Positions 9,701 to 16,559 of a stretch of DNA of 38,442 nucleotides are shown piece after piece. The notes beneath the pieces are model-generated. The model saw nothing but the letters and a program-made list of their open reading frames with translations. It was not told the DNA's origin and did no database searches. Source of the stretch: Acidobacteriota bacterium. Lineage in GTDB: Bacteria; Acidobacteriota; Terriglobia; Acidiferrales; UBA7541. Position 1 is the stretch's first letter. Every line of letters begins with the position of its first letter. Made by a program: the position numbers and the translations under genes. The DNA lies in contig QHYH01000131.1 in the NCBI GenBank assembly GCA_003223215.1, forward strand, positions 1 to 38,442, read 5' to 3'.

Positions 9701-10263
9701 GTAACTCCCGTCTGCCCCGCGACAGACAGCCGGGCGAAGCCGCTCCGGGTGATGATGTCGTCTGGAACCACTTGCACGCCTGGTTCGAGCTGGCCAAGAT
9801 CAAGGAAGTTGCGCCCATTCAGGGGCAGGTTATGGATCAATTCCTCCGTGACGATACCTTCCAGACTGGTCTGCGTCGGATTCACATGCACACCGTAAGC
9901 TACGACCGTTACGGTTTGCGTCACATCTCCGACTTGCAGACTCACGTCAGCCGTTTTCACTCGACCGACTTCGGCCTCGAGTTCAACAACCGTTTGTTTG
10001 AATCCTGTTGCCTCCACGCAGACTTTATAGAGACCCGGCAGAAGTCCGGGAGCACTGTAGACACCCGCGTTGGAAGTGGTTGCTCGCGTCGTGGACTGCG
10101 TGGCTTCGTGAACGATGGTAATGCTGGCTCCGGGAACGATTGCTCCCGAAGGGTCCCTCACCACGCCGGTGATTGTCCCCGTGGGCTGCTGAGCTTGCAC
10201 CAGAACGGGCAGCAAGACAATGCAAACAACGCAGGACACTTGCGAAAGGGGGCGTAACGCCAT
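6799..10263 (-). CDS. TonB-dependent receptor, Oar-like
   Basis: A large outer-membrane protein of 1154 residues. A signal peptide ends near VLVQAQ (residue 25). A carboxypeptidase-regulatory-like domain (TGTITGVVRDPSGAIVPGA) covers about 28-108. A TonB plug domain follows (LIHNLPLNGRNFLDL, about 150-235, with VTVDGLDVSDEH and INIVTKSGSNELHG-like strands). The remainder is a beta-barrel with alternating aromatic strands, ending in LALRISF with the terminal Phe favoured by outer-membrane barrels. This is the common acidobacterial Oar-type receptor; the imported ligand is unknown, and I see no classic TonB box. A promoter with good spacing lies directly upstream. It converges on the winged-helix/TPR regulator with a 64-bp gap that contains a weak stem (AAAGGA/TCCTTT). 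Confidence 0.9.
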   Translation of the reverse strand: MALRPLSQVSCVVCIVLLPVLVQAQQPTGTITGVVRDPSGAIVPGASITIVHEATQSTTRATTSNAGVYSAPGLLPGLYKVCVEATGFKQTVVELEAEVGRVKTADVSLQVGDVTQTVTVVAYGVHVNPTQTSLEGIVTEELIHNLPLNGRNFLDLGQLEPGVQVVPDDIITRSGFARLSVAGQTGVTTRVTVDGLDVSDEHAGSVALNLSADSIKEFQISRSTFDVSTGLTGSGAVNIVTKSGSNELHGSAFLLWRDDAFAARIGQEPTAFDREQAGFDVGGPFIRNRLFWFLNYERNNQDAAVVTNIPLFPQFSRTWPSPSDERMATARLDWNVTGNLRAFFRFTYDGHEEIPGSTFGGVRLAPIAVATNARQTALGLDATVGRFTHSVRLGYTNYDNTADPAGQNVPGVPETVDPAGRLLTVTQAQGPILIGTHPNSSIRRYQDTHEMRYDAGFSVGRHGFRGGVLVNIVRINWFDSAFGNAPQVNLNFSPASVSACRSDILCYPVQNALFGNGLGYFSEVPSLSQPYGGARNNRVHWYVGDSWRAHPRLTLNLGLRWVYEPGPSNPGLQRPKILDDFLPGLSRANRSDTNNFAPQFGIAWAPSASGKWLIRTGAGVFYDVNRLQNALFGERANLLPLGVTWELQGRMLRDPITHRVIFDLQGRNWLPQDGGPALITPGVNWMGRPLGTPGLLDAVFAAHEAFKAAYQVAFANFPAGLSACEVSRNCTTLAPGYETPYSFQFNIGVQRELRPGLVLSVDYVRNRSLHFLMQHNANRNGAADTLDITRALSAMNAVHASIRPTPCPAGPTGVDCAVAAGARLTTYTNAGLGSTATASISGPSNSAFPGINPNFNGLFLLSMNGFSNYNALQVNLRGRLPSVGRLVKEPSVVASYALSRLEGTAEDQAVLNVSDRVDNDNPLGFRGPTSLDRKHILSLASLFTIPGGVRLNSIWRVFSALPQTLSVPQVSGAGAEIFLTDFNGDGNALDVLPGTNRGSYGRKVGCGSAALNRVIDAYNSKQAGNLTPAGQALVNAGLFTESQLKALGAVSPTVHRAPDGQVCLDSFITTDMRIARPFKLRRERITIEPALEWFNLFNVANYDLPDNKLRGALDTSVGSLNGTTASNRPNRAGGTGSFVLGAPRSWQLALRISF

Positions 10264-10302
10264 GGCTAACTAACCCCCGAATGAGAACTAAGAAATTGAT
10301 TC

Positions 10303-10331
10303 AATCTAGGCCAAATGACGTAAAGGGTCAA
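10303..10331 (-). promoter_or_regulatory. Sigma70-type promoter for the TonB receptor
   Basis: On the minus strand TTGACC (10331-10326) is followed after exactly 17 bp by TAGATT (10308-10303). The -10 element lies about 40 bp before the receptor start codon. The -35 matches the consensus at five of six positions; the -10 is weaker. A short inverted repeat, ATTGATTCAAT, begins beside the -10. Confidence 0.5.
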
Positions 10332-10347
10332 TCCAATAGGCCAGGAA

Positions 10348-10545
10348 TTGCCGGATAGAGCTACCAACAAGATCGTGTCTCACAAGACCGTCCTGAATGT
10401 GATCGGGACGCTCTCAAGCATCTTAACAACGGCCCGAAATTGGGGATACAACTGTGAACAGATCCACATCGACAACCTCCGGCTGCCACAACGCGAGGCT
10501 CCGTATGAAGCCCGGCATTTTACCGTGGAGCAAGTTCGGCAGATC
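10348..10545 (+). pseudogene. Tyrosine recombinase (integrase) fragment
   Basis: The reading frame encodes about 65 residues resembling the SAM-like core-binding domain of phage-type integrases (SHKTVLNVIGTLSSILTTAR, NWGY) and the start of the catalytic domain (FTVEQVRQIL). The frame is closed by a stop just upstream, and the catalytic domain with its R...H-x-x-R...Y residues is missing. The right end abuts a gene scrap read on the other strand near 10545. It is a relic, not a functional recombinase, and indicates past mobile-element activity at the left end of the island. Confidence 0.65.
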
Positions 10546-10882
10546 CTTTTCAGACGCGCCCGGCATTTCGGGAAGGCGGAAGGTTAAGAGCGCTTCCCCT
10601 CGGGAGTTGGTGCGGGCCTGGGATTTCAGACCCTTTGGAGTGTCCTCCTCGTCCTTATCACCGAATGAGGCGGTGAGCGATACGCCGGAGACCGGCTTGC
10701 CCGAATCGGGGCGCGTGGCCCAGACACGAGCAACGTAGGCGCGCCCCATGCCAACGGCATCCAGATCAAGAAAGCGCAGCTCGAAGAGATCTGGGATCAG
10801 CGCACAGGGCGAGAGGATTCCGGAGAGAGCAGGCACGGAGATGCCTTCAAGACGCACTTCGTAGAGGAGACGTGAACTCGAT
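10541..10882 (-). pseudogene. Fragment of a large secreted MG2-like protein
   Basis: On the minus strand a run of about 110 residues (for instance AYVARVWATRPDSGKPVSGV, then TNSRGEALLTFRLPEMPG) has the look of a macroglobulin MG2-type or similar beta-sandwich domain: a domain that speaks of what is conferred, then a G-x-A-x-L-x-F strand. It has no start or end of its own. One edge runs into the truncated PIN gene near 10880, the other into the integrase fragment near 10541. The family name is a guess from motif style; that it is an internal fragment of a longer gene is better supported. Confidence 0.4.
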
Positions 10883-11216
10883 GCATCTGGGAGGCCAACT
10901 TGCGCGCCCTGTAATCGTCGAGCAGCACAGGATTCGCACCGAGTTCTTTCGCTAAGAGGATTGAGCTCATCTCGCCGGGGCCCAGACCATATTTTCGTTG
11001 GGCCGAGTACAGACCGGCTGCATTCTGAAGCGCCTTCACTTCAATCCATTCTGCTTTCGAAACCTCCGATGCTCCCGGTAGCCCAGCACCGGCAACGACA
11101 ACTTCATCGTGAACTTCAGCGGAGATATAAAGATGTGGAAAGAGTCGATTGAGGAGGTCAAAACAGCCAAGCTTGGTCAGAATAACAAGCGGTGATGAAT
11201 CTGATACGACGGTCAC
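10797..11216 (-). CDS. PIN-domain toxin, DUF3368 type, C-terminally truncated
   Basis: The first 115 or so residues fit the DUF3368 PIN-like family: VVSDSSPLVILTKLGCFDLL at the start, an EVHDEVV segment, a LGPGEMSSILLAKELGAN helix and VLLDDYRARKLA with paired Asp. These would be the metal-binding RNase residues of a type II toxin. Family members normally continue with a G-T-L-G-V-L segment and a last helix; here the frame instead runs into unrelated sequence near 10880 (the MG2-like scrap read out of frame). The start overlaps the stop of the antitoxin gene by four bases (ATGA), the usual pairing. Activity is doubtful because the end of the fold is missing. Confidence 0.7.
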   Translation of the reverse strand: MTVVSDSSPLVILTKLGCFDLLNRLFPHLYISAEVHDEVVVAGAGLPGASEVSKAEWIEVKALQNAAGLYSAQRKYGLGPGEMSSILLAKELGANPVLLDDYRARKLASQMHRVHVSSTKCVLKASPCLLSPESSRPVR

Positions 11217-11470
11217 GCTTTGAGACGGTCAGCAGTCTGACGTTCTTCTTCTAGGTCCTCAAAGCTGTACCGTAGCGGGGGGACACCGTGCTTCGCCGCA
11301 AAATCCATGAAAGCCGCCAACGGCGTCTGACACAGCTCAGCAGCGCGTCCCAGCGAGACCTTATCCTCGCGATAAAGTTCGAGGGCCAGCAATCGAGCGG
11401 CTTCCTGGGAGAGGCTGCTTCCCTCCAAATTTGCGACCCTCAGAAGTTCCGAAGGCAGCTTCACATCCAC
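11213..11470 (-). CDS. UPF0175-family antitoxin
   Basis: An 85-residue protein matching the UPF0175 antitoxin family: an opening beta strand (VKLPSELL), a helix with RLLALELYREDKVSLGRAAE, then a helix-turn-helix-like stretch and a C-terminal RYSFEDLEEE. It should bind and neutralise the adjacent PIN toxin and probably represses their shared promoter. The start is a GTG at 11470 with a weak GGA upstream. It overlaps the toxin start by four bases. Length and motifs look complete, unlike the toxin. Confidence 0.8.
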   Translation of the reverse strand: MDVKLPSELLRVANLEGSSLSQEAARLLALELYREDKVSLGRAAELCQTPLAAFMDFAAKHGVPPLRYSFEDLEEERQTADRLKA

Positions 11471-11613
11471 GGTTTCCGTAGCTCAAAAGTACCGCACCCG
11501 CGGTAGTTTGTCATGCGCTATCCTTCCCCATTCCAGTGCACCATGCTCCACCCGCAGTATCAGTTTGCTATAGTAAAAAGAACGGAACGATGATTACGGG
11601 GAGGACACCCGCA

Positions 11614-11895
11614 ATGTCAAACAGCGCCCTGCGCAAAGCCCGAGACCTTTCCTCGGACGTCCGCGATGCGCTCGAAAGGCTCCTTGGCCGTGCACTTCAA
11701 GAGGAAGAAACCATTAGCGTTCAAACATACCCCACTCATGAAGCACCAACGGGCAGTGAGCGTGACGAGGCGTGGCGCCGGCTACTAGAGCGCATCGACA
11801 AAACGGCTGCTCGCGTCGCCAACGTGCCCGAATCAGAGCTTGATGCCCTTATCGACGAGGCCGTTGATTTTGTCCGCCATCACCCGGCGGCATGA
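11614..11895 (+). CDS. Antitoxin-like protein of a PIN toxin pair
   Basis: A 93-residue acidic, helical protein. Residues 14-35 (SSDVRDALERLLGRALQEEE) and the end (ESELDALIDEAVDFVRHH) resemble antitoxins found directly before PIN_3-type toxins. The frame is open to an ATG at 11536, but the ATG at 11614 has GGGGAGGA at good spacing. Its stop overlaps the start of the next gene by four bases (ATGA), as in toxin-antitoxin operons. It is transcribed divergently from the UPF0175/DUF3368 pair. The function is inferred from context and general family look; I see no DNA-binding domain. Confidence 0.65.
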   Translation: MSNSALRKARDLSSDVRDALERLLGRALQEEETISVQTYPTHEAPTGSERDEAWRRLLERIDKTAARVANVPESELDALIDEAVDFVRHHPAA

Positions 11896-12180
11896 GGATC
11901 ACGCTCGACTCCAACATCCTCGTACGCGCGAATACGCGCGCTCAGGGGTCAGCGCGTGAACTTTTAACTCTCATCGGCTCCCGAGGCCCAAACACTCTGG
12001 TCCTTTCCCGGCACATCCTCTCTGAAGTAAAACGAACGCGCTTGCAGACACTGTACGGGCTCACGGAGGCAGAAATCCAAGAACATGTGGATTCTGTTCT
12101 GTATCGGTCGATATTACAGCATCTTCCGCCCGTTTTGCACTCACGTGAAGCCATGCACGTCACGGTTGGAACCTGGGGCT
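11892..12180 (+). pseudogene. PIN-domain toxin, truncated
   Basis: The frame begins as a PIN_3-type putative toxin: RITLDSNILVRANTRAQGSA holds the first conserved Asp, then LVLSRHILSEVKRTRLQ and LTEAEIQEHVDSVL. Homology fades by about residue 90. The second half, which should carry the remaining acidic residues (a D-x-D type cluster and a late T-x-D), is not found. The frame continues to 12623, but that part is antisense to the ferritin-like gene and reads as noise. This is probably a dead or inactive toxin beside an intact antitoxin. Confidence 0.6.
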
Positions 12181-12209
12181 CGACCACAGCGGTTTGCTTT
12201 TACTTGCGA

Positions 12210-12246
12210 GGGTGGAAGGCATCCAATTGCGGCATGCATTCCACCC
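12210..12246. repeat. Inverted repeat, 13-bp arms
   Basis: GGGTGGAAGGCAT (12210-12222) pairs with ATGCATTCCACCC (12234-12246) with one mismatch across an 11-nt loop. The right arm overlaps a 30-nt motif that recurs near 13577. It may be a REP-like element or a terminator for the ferritin-like gene that ends at 12296, though no T-run follows on the minus strand. Confidence 0.5.
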
Positions 12247-12265
12247 CCGACAACACCGCGAATCA
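12236..12265 (+). repeat. Direct repeat copy A flanking the ferritin-like gene
   Basis: The 30 nt here match 13577-13605 except for one extra C and a CGC/TGT difference near the end. The shared core reads CCCCGACAACAC. The two copies sit on either side of the ferritin-like gene in the same orientation. Confidence 0.6.
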
Positions 12266-12295
12266 AAGGGAATCGGGCCTCGCTCGTTGTCCCAT

Positions 12296-13423
12296 TTATC
12301 GTTCGCCTTCGCGTCTGGCCGCGTCTGCCTCTTCGGCCAAATCACGCAGAAACGCGAAAAATGCTGGCGACTGCCCAATAAAAAGGCCCATGGCCGTCAG
12401 GAAATTGAGTGCGCCAGTCGCCGCGCCGGTAGTGTTGGTCGGACGAATAATGGAGCACCGCGGCAGACTCTTGCTCAAGAATATGGTTGGTTCAGGCATG
12501 ATCAGGTTCGTTTGGAAATCCTCTCCGCCAAACGGAGGGGCATTGAGGTCCGGAAATACGAGTGTTGAATCGCTCGGATCAGTCAATGGTGGGGCATTCC
12601 CCGCTTTGTCGTGCCAGGTCTGAAAGTGCATTGCCTCAGTTCCACCGATGCTGAGGACAATCTGTAGAACCTCCGAACTGCTCACACGCTGAGCCAGCGA
12701 TGGATAGAGACTAGTGCCTCCTTGCTCGATGGTGGCGAAATGAAATCCCGCGGTATTCGCAATTGCTTGTAGGTGATTGGACGGGCTCAAGTCGGCATCG
12801 CTTCTGGGGATTGCCGGGTGTTGCCCAACTGCCAGGCTCGGAACGGCTTGAGGAAATGTGTCCCCGAAGTCGGGGTTCTGAGTACGGCTGCGGTACCGGG
12901 TCCACCAACTCGTGTCCACCGTCAGCTTCATCAGATTTGTCAGCCGCGGCTTACCGCTCGCGCCACTGGCGGTACTGCCTGGCAGCGTGCGAAACGGCTC
13001 TAAGTCAACTGTGTCTGCGCCCTTCGAAGCCAAATAAGCGTTGATGAAAGTCTCGTGAGTGAACTCATCTTCGGTGTTGTCGTGGATATATTGATTCATG
13101 TCTCCGTCGAGAACCTGGAGGGCTGAGGTGTAGAGTGGGCTGCCACTCCCTCCTGGAACCTCATTGTCTTGGACTCCTCCAAGTTCGTTATATTGAACCC
13201 ACAGGTCGGTCTCGAGGATCTCGGCTGCGGCCAAGAACCTTAGAATCGCTGCGTCTCCCCTTGAGAGTTTTCCGCTGCTCTCTTTTTCCTGTTCAGCTAA
13301 CACGGGGGCTCCGCTCGCAAGAAGACCCGTACCCAAGGTTGCCGCTCCCGCCGCGACCATTCCATTTCGCAGGAATTCTCGGCGATTCTTGTTGTTCTCG
13401 GACTGCCTACTAAAACTATTCAT
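12296..13423 (-). CDS. Tat-exported ferritin-like domain protein
   Basis: A 375-residue protein. Its N-terminus carries a twin-arginine signal (NRREFLRNGMVAAGAA, then a hydrophobic stretch to APVLA), so it is exported folded. The mature part starts with a helix (AAILRFLAAAEILETDLW). Two E-x-x-H elements (TEDEFTHE and GTEAMHF) and a FHFATIEQG helix fit the four-helix diiron layout of the ferritin-like superfamily. Many acidobacterial Tat ferritin-like proteins are this long; their substrate is not established. The frame is open to 13585, but the ATG at 13423 has AAGGAGG upstream and gives the Tat signal directly. It is the last gene of a minus-strand run after the PQQ-like and TIGR03118 genes, 192 bp downstream of the latter. 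Confidence 0.85.
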   Translation of the reverse strand: MNSFSRQSENNKNRREFLRNGMVAAGAATLGTGLLASGAPVLAEQEKESSGKLSRGDAAILRFLAAAEILETDLWVQYNELGGVQDNEVPGGSGSPLYTSALQVLDGDMNQYIHDNTEDEFTHETFINAYLASKGADTVDLEPFRTLPGSTASGASGKPRLTNLMKLTVDTSWWTRYRSRTQNPDFGDTFPQAVPSLAVGQHPAIPRSDADLSPSNHLQAIANTAGFHFATIEQGGTSLYPSLAQRVSSSEVLQIVLSIGGTEAMHFQTWHDKAGNAPPLTDPSDSTLVFPDLNAPPFGGEDFQTNLIMPEPTIFLSKSLPRCSIIRPTNTTGAATGALNFLTAMGLFIGQSPAFFAFLRDLAEEADAARREGER

Positions 13424-13466
13424 GACTTCCTCCTTTTCGATGATGCCTTCTGAACCGCACCTTCGA

Positions 13467-13517
13467 TGCTCCGGAAGATCTGCACTTGTTGGGGCGCGCG
13501 TGAAGACCTCCGGAGCA
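13467..13517. repeat. 9-bp perfect inverted repeat upstream of ferritin-like gene
   Basis: TGCTCCGGA (13467-13475) and TCCGGAGCA (13509-13517) are perfect inverse copies separated by 33 nt, 44-94 bp upstream of the ferritin-like start codon. It could be an operator or an RNA stem in the leader; no factor is implied. Confidence 0.4.
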
Positions 13518-13576
13518 CACCGCGCTTCAGCAGTCCCAAGGCGAAGCGATTGGCACTGTTGAAGCCTTGGGGTGAC

Positions 13577-13605
13577 GCATTCCACCCCGACAACACTGTG
13601 AATCA
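13577..13605 (+). repeat. Direct repeat copy B flanking the ferritin-like gene
   Basis: This is the second copy of the 29/30-nt motif seen at 12236-12265. Here it is preceded by GGGGTG, which can pair with CACCCC (13583-13588) to form a small 6-bp hairpin between the TIGR03118 stop and the ferritin-like start. Confidence 0.6.
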
Positions 13606-13615
13606 GCGGTGACGA

Positions 13616-14824
13616 TCACTGAGCATTCCCCTCGGTCAACTCTGAAGACACTGCGGCCAAATAGCCGAACAGCCCTCCGGAGCCATGGTTCGGTCCGGCG
13701 GTAAAGTACACTTGTGCGGCAGGCGCTGCCGCAGCATCGCTATTGGCTGGGCTGACGTTGCCAGGGCTGAGTGCCCAGATGCCGTTGATAGCGAGCGGCT
13801 TTCCACTGGCATCCTGTAGAAGTCCGTCAAATTTTCCGGTAGCCAGATCATAGGCGGCGATGAAGCCGCTCGACTGAGTATCTCCCCCACCAGCGAACTG
13901 CCCGATGAGCAGGTCATGGCTGAAGCGTCCGAAGTCAAGCGGAGCAAGAGCCACGCCCCACGGAGCGTTCAGCCAATCACCGTGTTCGACGCGCTGCAAG
14001 AGGCGGCCCGAGGAAGTATAAATGTCCACAAAGCCCAGGCCCGGACCGTCGGTTTCAAACGGCGAACCTTCCTCGTGGAGCACATAGGTGACGACTATGT
14101 CGTTGCCGATGGCCTGCACGTTAAAAGGCACATAGTTGTGCGGCAGGTTCTCATCCGCGAAAGAATTTTCAGCGGCGTGGCCGTTATCGTGATCGGCGGT
14201 GTCCTCGTTGAAGTGCTGCTTGGACAGGTCTACAAGGTGAAATGCGTTGTCATAAACATCGACGCGGCCCTTGGTAAAGTTTGCCGCGTACAGGAAGCGC
14301 TTGCCATCAATGAAAGCGCTGGTCAGGCCTGTATAGCTGGAGCCGTCGGAGGTTTTGATCACAGTCACCGCATGCGTAGAAGGCGGTGCCGCCCCTAGCG
14401 CTACCGCAACGGTGGGATTCCATCCGGCAATCGTCCCATCAATCGTGGAGAAGAGGAACAAGCTCGGTTTGCCCGGAGCCAGCAAGAAATCTGTTTGACT
14501 GCTGTTGGCGATGGTGCCGGTGGGTGTACCTAGTGGTGTGTTCTTGTTATTTGGATCGGCTTGCGGAATGGTGACGACAAGGGACTGCTTGGCTCCAGCT
14601 CCGTTGTAGAGCGTACTGAGTCCCGTCGCGTTGTCAGAAATCCACCACGGGCTGCTGGAACTGCGCGACAAACCCCACGGATTGACCAACTGAGGGTCGG
14701 TAACCGGAGCCACTCCTGACGTGTCGGAAACCAGATTGGTTTGCTTGTAGTGCTGCGCAAAGCAAACGACCTGCATAATCAGAGCCAAGAGCGCACCGGC
14801 GGCAAAACGTAGCGACATCTTCAT
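13616..14824 (-). CDS. TIGR03118-family secreted beta-propeller protein
   Basis: A 402-residue exported protein with a Sec signal (KMSLRFAAGALLALIMQVV, cleavage near CFAQ). The mature part matches the TIGR03118 family: TNLVSDTSGVAPVTDPQLVN at the start, PWGLSRSSSSPWWISDNATG, LFLFSTIDGTIAGWNP, NAPWGVALAPLDFG and LLIGQFAGGGD. The last of these families ends in an IWALSPGN and YFTAGPN signature, both present. The function of the family is unknown; the fold is probably a six-bladed NHL/SMP-30-like propeller. The ATG at 14824 is preceded by AAAGGAG; an upstream ATG at 14887 has no signal peptide directly behind it. It lies 94 bp downstream of the PQQ-like gene on the same strand and is probably co-transcribed. 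Confidence 0.87.
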   Translation of the reverse strand: MKMSLRFAAGALLALIMQVVCFAQHYKQTNLVSDTSGVAPVTDPQLVNPWGLSRSSSSPWWISDNATGLSTLYNGAGAKQSLVVTIPQADPNNKNTPLGTPTGTIANSSQTDFLLAPGKPSLFLFSTIDGTIAGWNPTVAVALGAAPPSTHAVTVIKTSDGSSYTGLTSAFIDGKRFLYAANFTKGRVDVYDNAFHLVDLSKQHFNEDTADHDNGHAAENSFADENLPHNYVPFNVQAIGNDIVVTYVLHEEGSPFETDGPGLGFVDIYTSSGRLLQRVEHGDWLNAPWGVALAPLDFGRFSHDLLIGQFAGGGDTQSSGFIAAYDLATGKFDGLLQDASGKPLAINGIWALSPGNVSPANSDAAAAPAAQVYFTAGPNHGSGGLFGYLAAVSSELTEGNAQ

Positions 14825-14918
14825 CTGCAAATCTCCTTTGTATTTAGAAACGATTATGTAAGTGCGGTTGTCGGGACTGAGAATCACATGGTTGATTTAA
14901 GCGATGATTCAAACGCCG

Positions 14919-16559
14919 TCAGTTTTGCCCAACGTGATCGTTGGAGTGCTCCTGGTTGTGGTCGTCGTTACCGCCTGAGTGCTCGCCGTGATCCTTCTCG
15001 CCGGCCAGACTAAAGGCGTACACTTTGTTATTTCCGGTTCCTTGAATATTTCGGTAACCCGAACCCCAATAAAGGGTGCCGTCGACAATCGATGGCCCAT
15101 CGATCACGGTGCCCCCGCTCGCGAAGTTCCAGAGGATATTTCCGTTTGTCGCGTCCAGTGCGTACATCTGCCCTGAATTAGAGCCGGCGTACATAACGCC
15201 GTTTGCAACACTCACCGAACCTCTGTCAATTGTGTTGGCCGTGGGGTCTGCAGTCTGCCAAAGGATCTTCCCAGTGGCGACATCCAGAGCGCTCCAGGCA
15301 CCCCAGGTTATTTGCTGTCCCGACGGCACCAAGGTGTAGGGGAGGTGGTCGCTATTCGCGATAGCAACATAAATGCGCTGACCATCGGTCGCGGTACCCC
15401 ACTCGATGCCTCCGAGCGAAGCGCCTGGACCTACCGGTGTGCTCCAAACGATGTTGCCGTTATCGGGATTGAGTGCCCAGAAGATTCCGCTCTTCTGGCC
15501 AAAGCCAACAATATTGCCGACGAGATTAGGTCCTGACCCTCCCAGATCGAAATCAGGGCTGGTGGGTACAGGACAGTTTGGGTTTGTTCCCGTCGGGAGG
15601 ATGCATGCTACCGTCCAAGTGTCAAAACCTTGCAGCCTCGTCGCCCACTTGATCTGTCCTGTTTTCAAATCAAGCGCAAACGCAGTGTCGAAGAAATCGT
15701 CAGCTGCGACGCAGTTCGCGGTGAGAGTTGCGTTCTGACAAGCTTCCACATCTGCGGGAGCAGTGTAATTGTTTCCGGTGCCAATGAAGAGCGTGCCGCG
15801 CTTTGGATCGATCGCGGGTGGTTGCCAAATCGCGCCGCCGCTGTATCCCCCTGGCTGTCCGCCATTGTCCGGCATGTCGAAGGTTTTCCAAAGCATCGCA
15901 CCGGTTTTCTCATCGAGCGCGACGATACTGCCGCGAAAACTGCAACAGGGATACGTTGGGTCAAGTGCCAGAGTCTCCTCACTCGACGAGACGCCAATGT
16001 AAACAACGCCGTCAAAAACAACCGGTGAACCGGTAACGATTGCTGCCGGATGATCATCTACGTGTGTCATCCACCGGAGCGTTCCTGATTCGCGATCTAC
16101 CGCCATGACGTTCGCCCCGTTGTGGACCTTGTTGCTGCTCAGAATGTCGCCAATGATTACCTGGTTCCCGTCCACGGCAGGACTAACACGAGAGATAGCT
16201 CCATCGACGCCGTCGTAATCGGAGATTTTGTGAGACCAGATGAGCCGGCCGCTGTCCTTCTTGACTGCGAAGAGATTGCCGGCCCAATCGGGGAAGTAAA
16301 CGGCGTCTCCGTCCACTGTGGGAGTAGCAGAAACATCGCCACCCGTTGTGAACACCCATTTCGGTTTCAGCTCTTTGACATTGGCCGGGCTGATGGAGTG
16401 CTCAGCGGGTTGGCTCCAAGTATTGCTCAGATTCTGTCCGGCTATTCGCCATTGGCCAGACTTGGACTCAGGTGATTGGCTCTGCGCGCTCAGTCCGGCG
16501 ACTAACAAAAGGATACTGACCAAGGCTGCTCTTGCCAGCAACATGTCACGATTCTTCAT
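14919..16559 (-). CDS. PQQ-type beta-propeller, PVA-dehydrogenase-like
   Basis: A 546-residue exported protein with a Sec signal (RAALVSILLLVAGLSAQ). It consists of repeated PQQ/quinoprotein W-motif units (GDAVYFPDWAGNLFAVKKDS, GRLIWSHKI, GTLRWMTHV, GAMLWKTF, GKILWQTA, GNILWNFA), about seven blades, most like polyvinyl-alcohol dehydrogenase relatives. A vicinal Cys pair (PTYPCCSF, about residues 205-206) recalls the disulfide next to PQQ in quinoprotein alcohol dehydrogenases. There is no CxxCH heme motif, which true PVA dehydrogenases carry. The last 26 residues are rich in His, Asp, Asn and Gly, suggesting metal binding. The ATG at 16559 follows GGAG; an upstream ATG at 16604 is less likely. 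Three 13-bp tandem repeats lie 58 bp upstream. The substrate is unknown. Confidence 0.83.
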   Translation of the reverse strand: MKNRDMLLARAALVSILLLVAGLSAQSQSPESKSGQWRIAGQNLSNTWSQPAEHSISPANVKELKPKWVFTTGGDVSATPTVDGDAVYFPDWAGNLFAVKKDSGRLIWSHKISDYDGVDGAISRVSPAVDGNQVIIGDILSSNKVHNGANVMAVDRESGTLRWMTHVDDHPAAIVTGSPVVFDGVVYIGVSSSEETLALDPTYPCCSFRGSIVALDEKTGAMLWKTFDMPDNGGQPGGYSGGAIWQPPAIDPKRGTLFIGTGNNYTAPADVEACQNATLTANCVAADDFFDTAFALDLKTGQIKWATRLQGFDTWTVACILPTGTNPNCPVPTSPDFDLGGSGPNLVGNIVGFGQKSGIFWALNPDNGNIVWSTPVGPGASLGGIEWGTATDGQRIYVAIANSDHLPYTLVPSGQQITWGAWSALDVATGKILWQTADPTANTIDRGSVSVANGVMYAGSNSGQMYALDATNGNILWNFASGGTVIDGPSIVDGTLYWGSGYRNIQGTGNNKVYAFSLAGEKDHGEHSGGNDDHNQEHSNDHVGQN

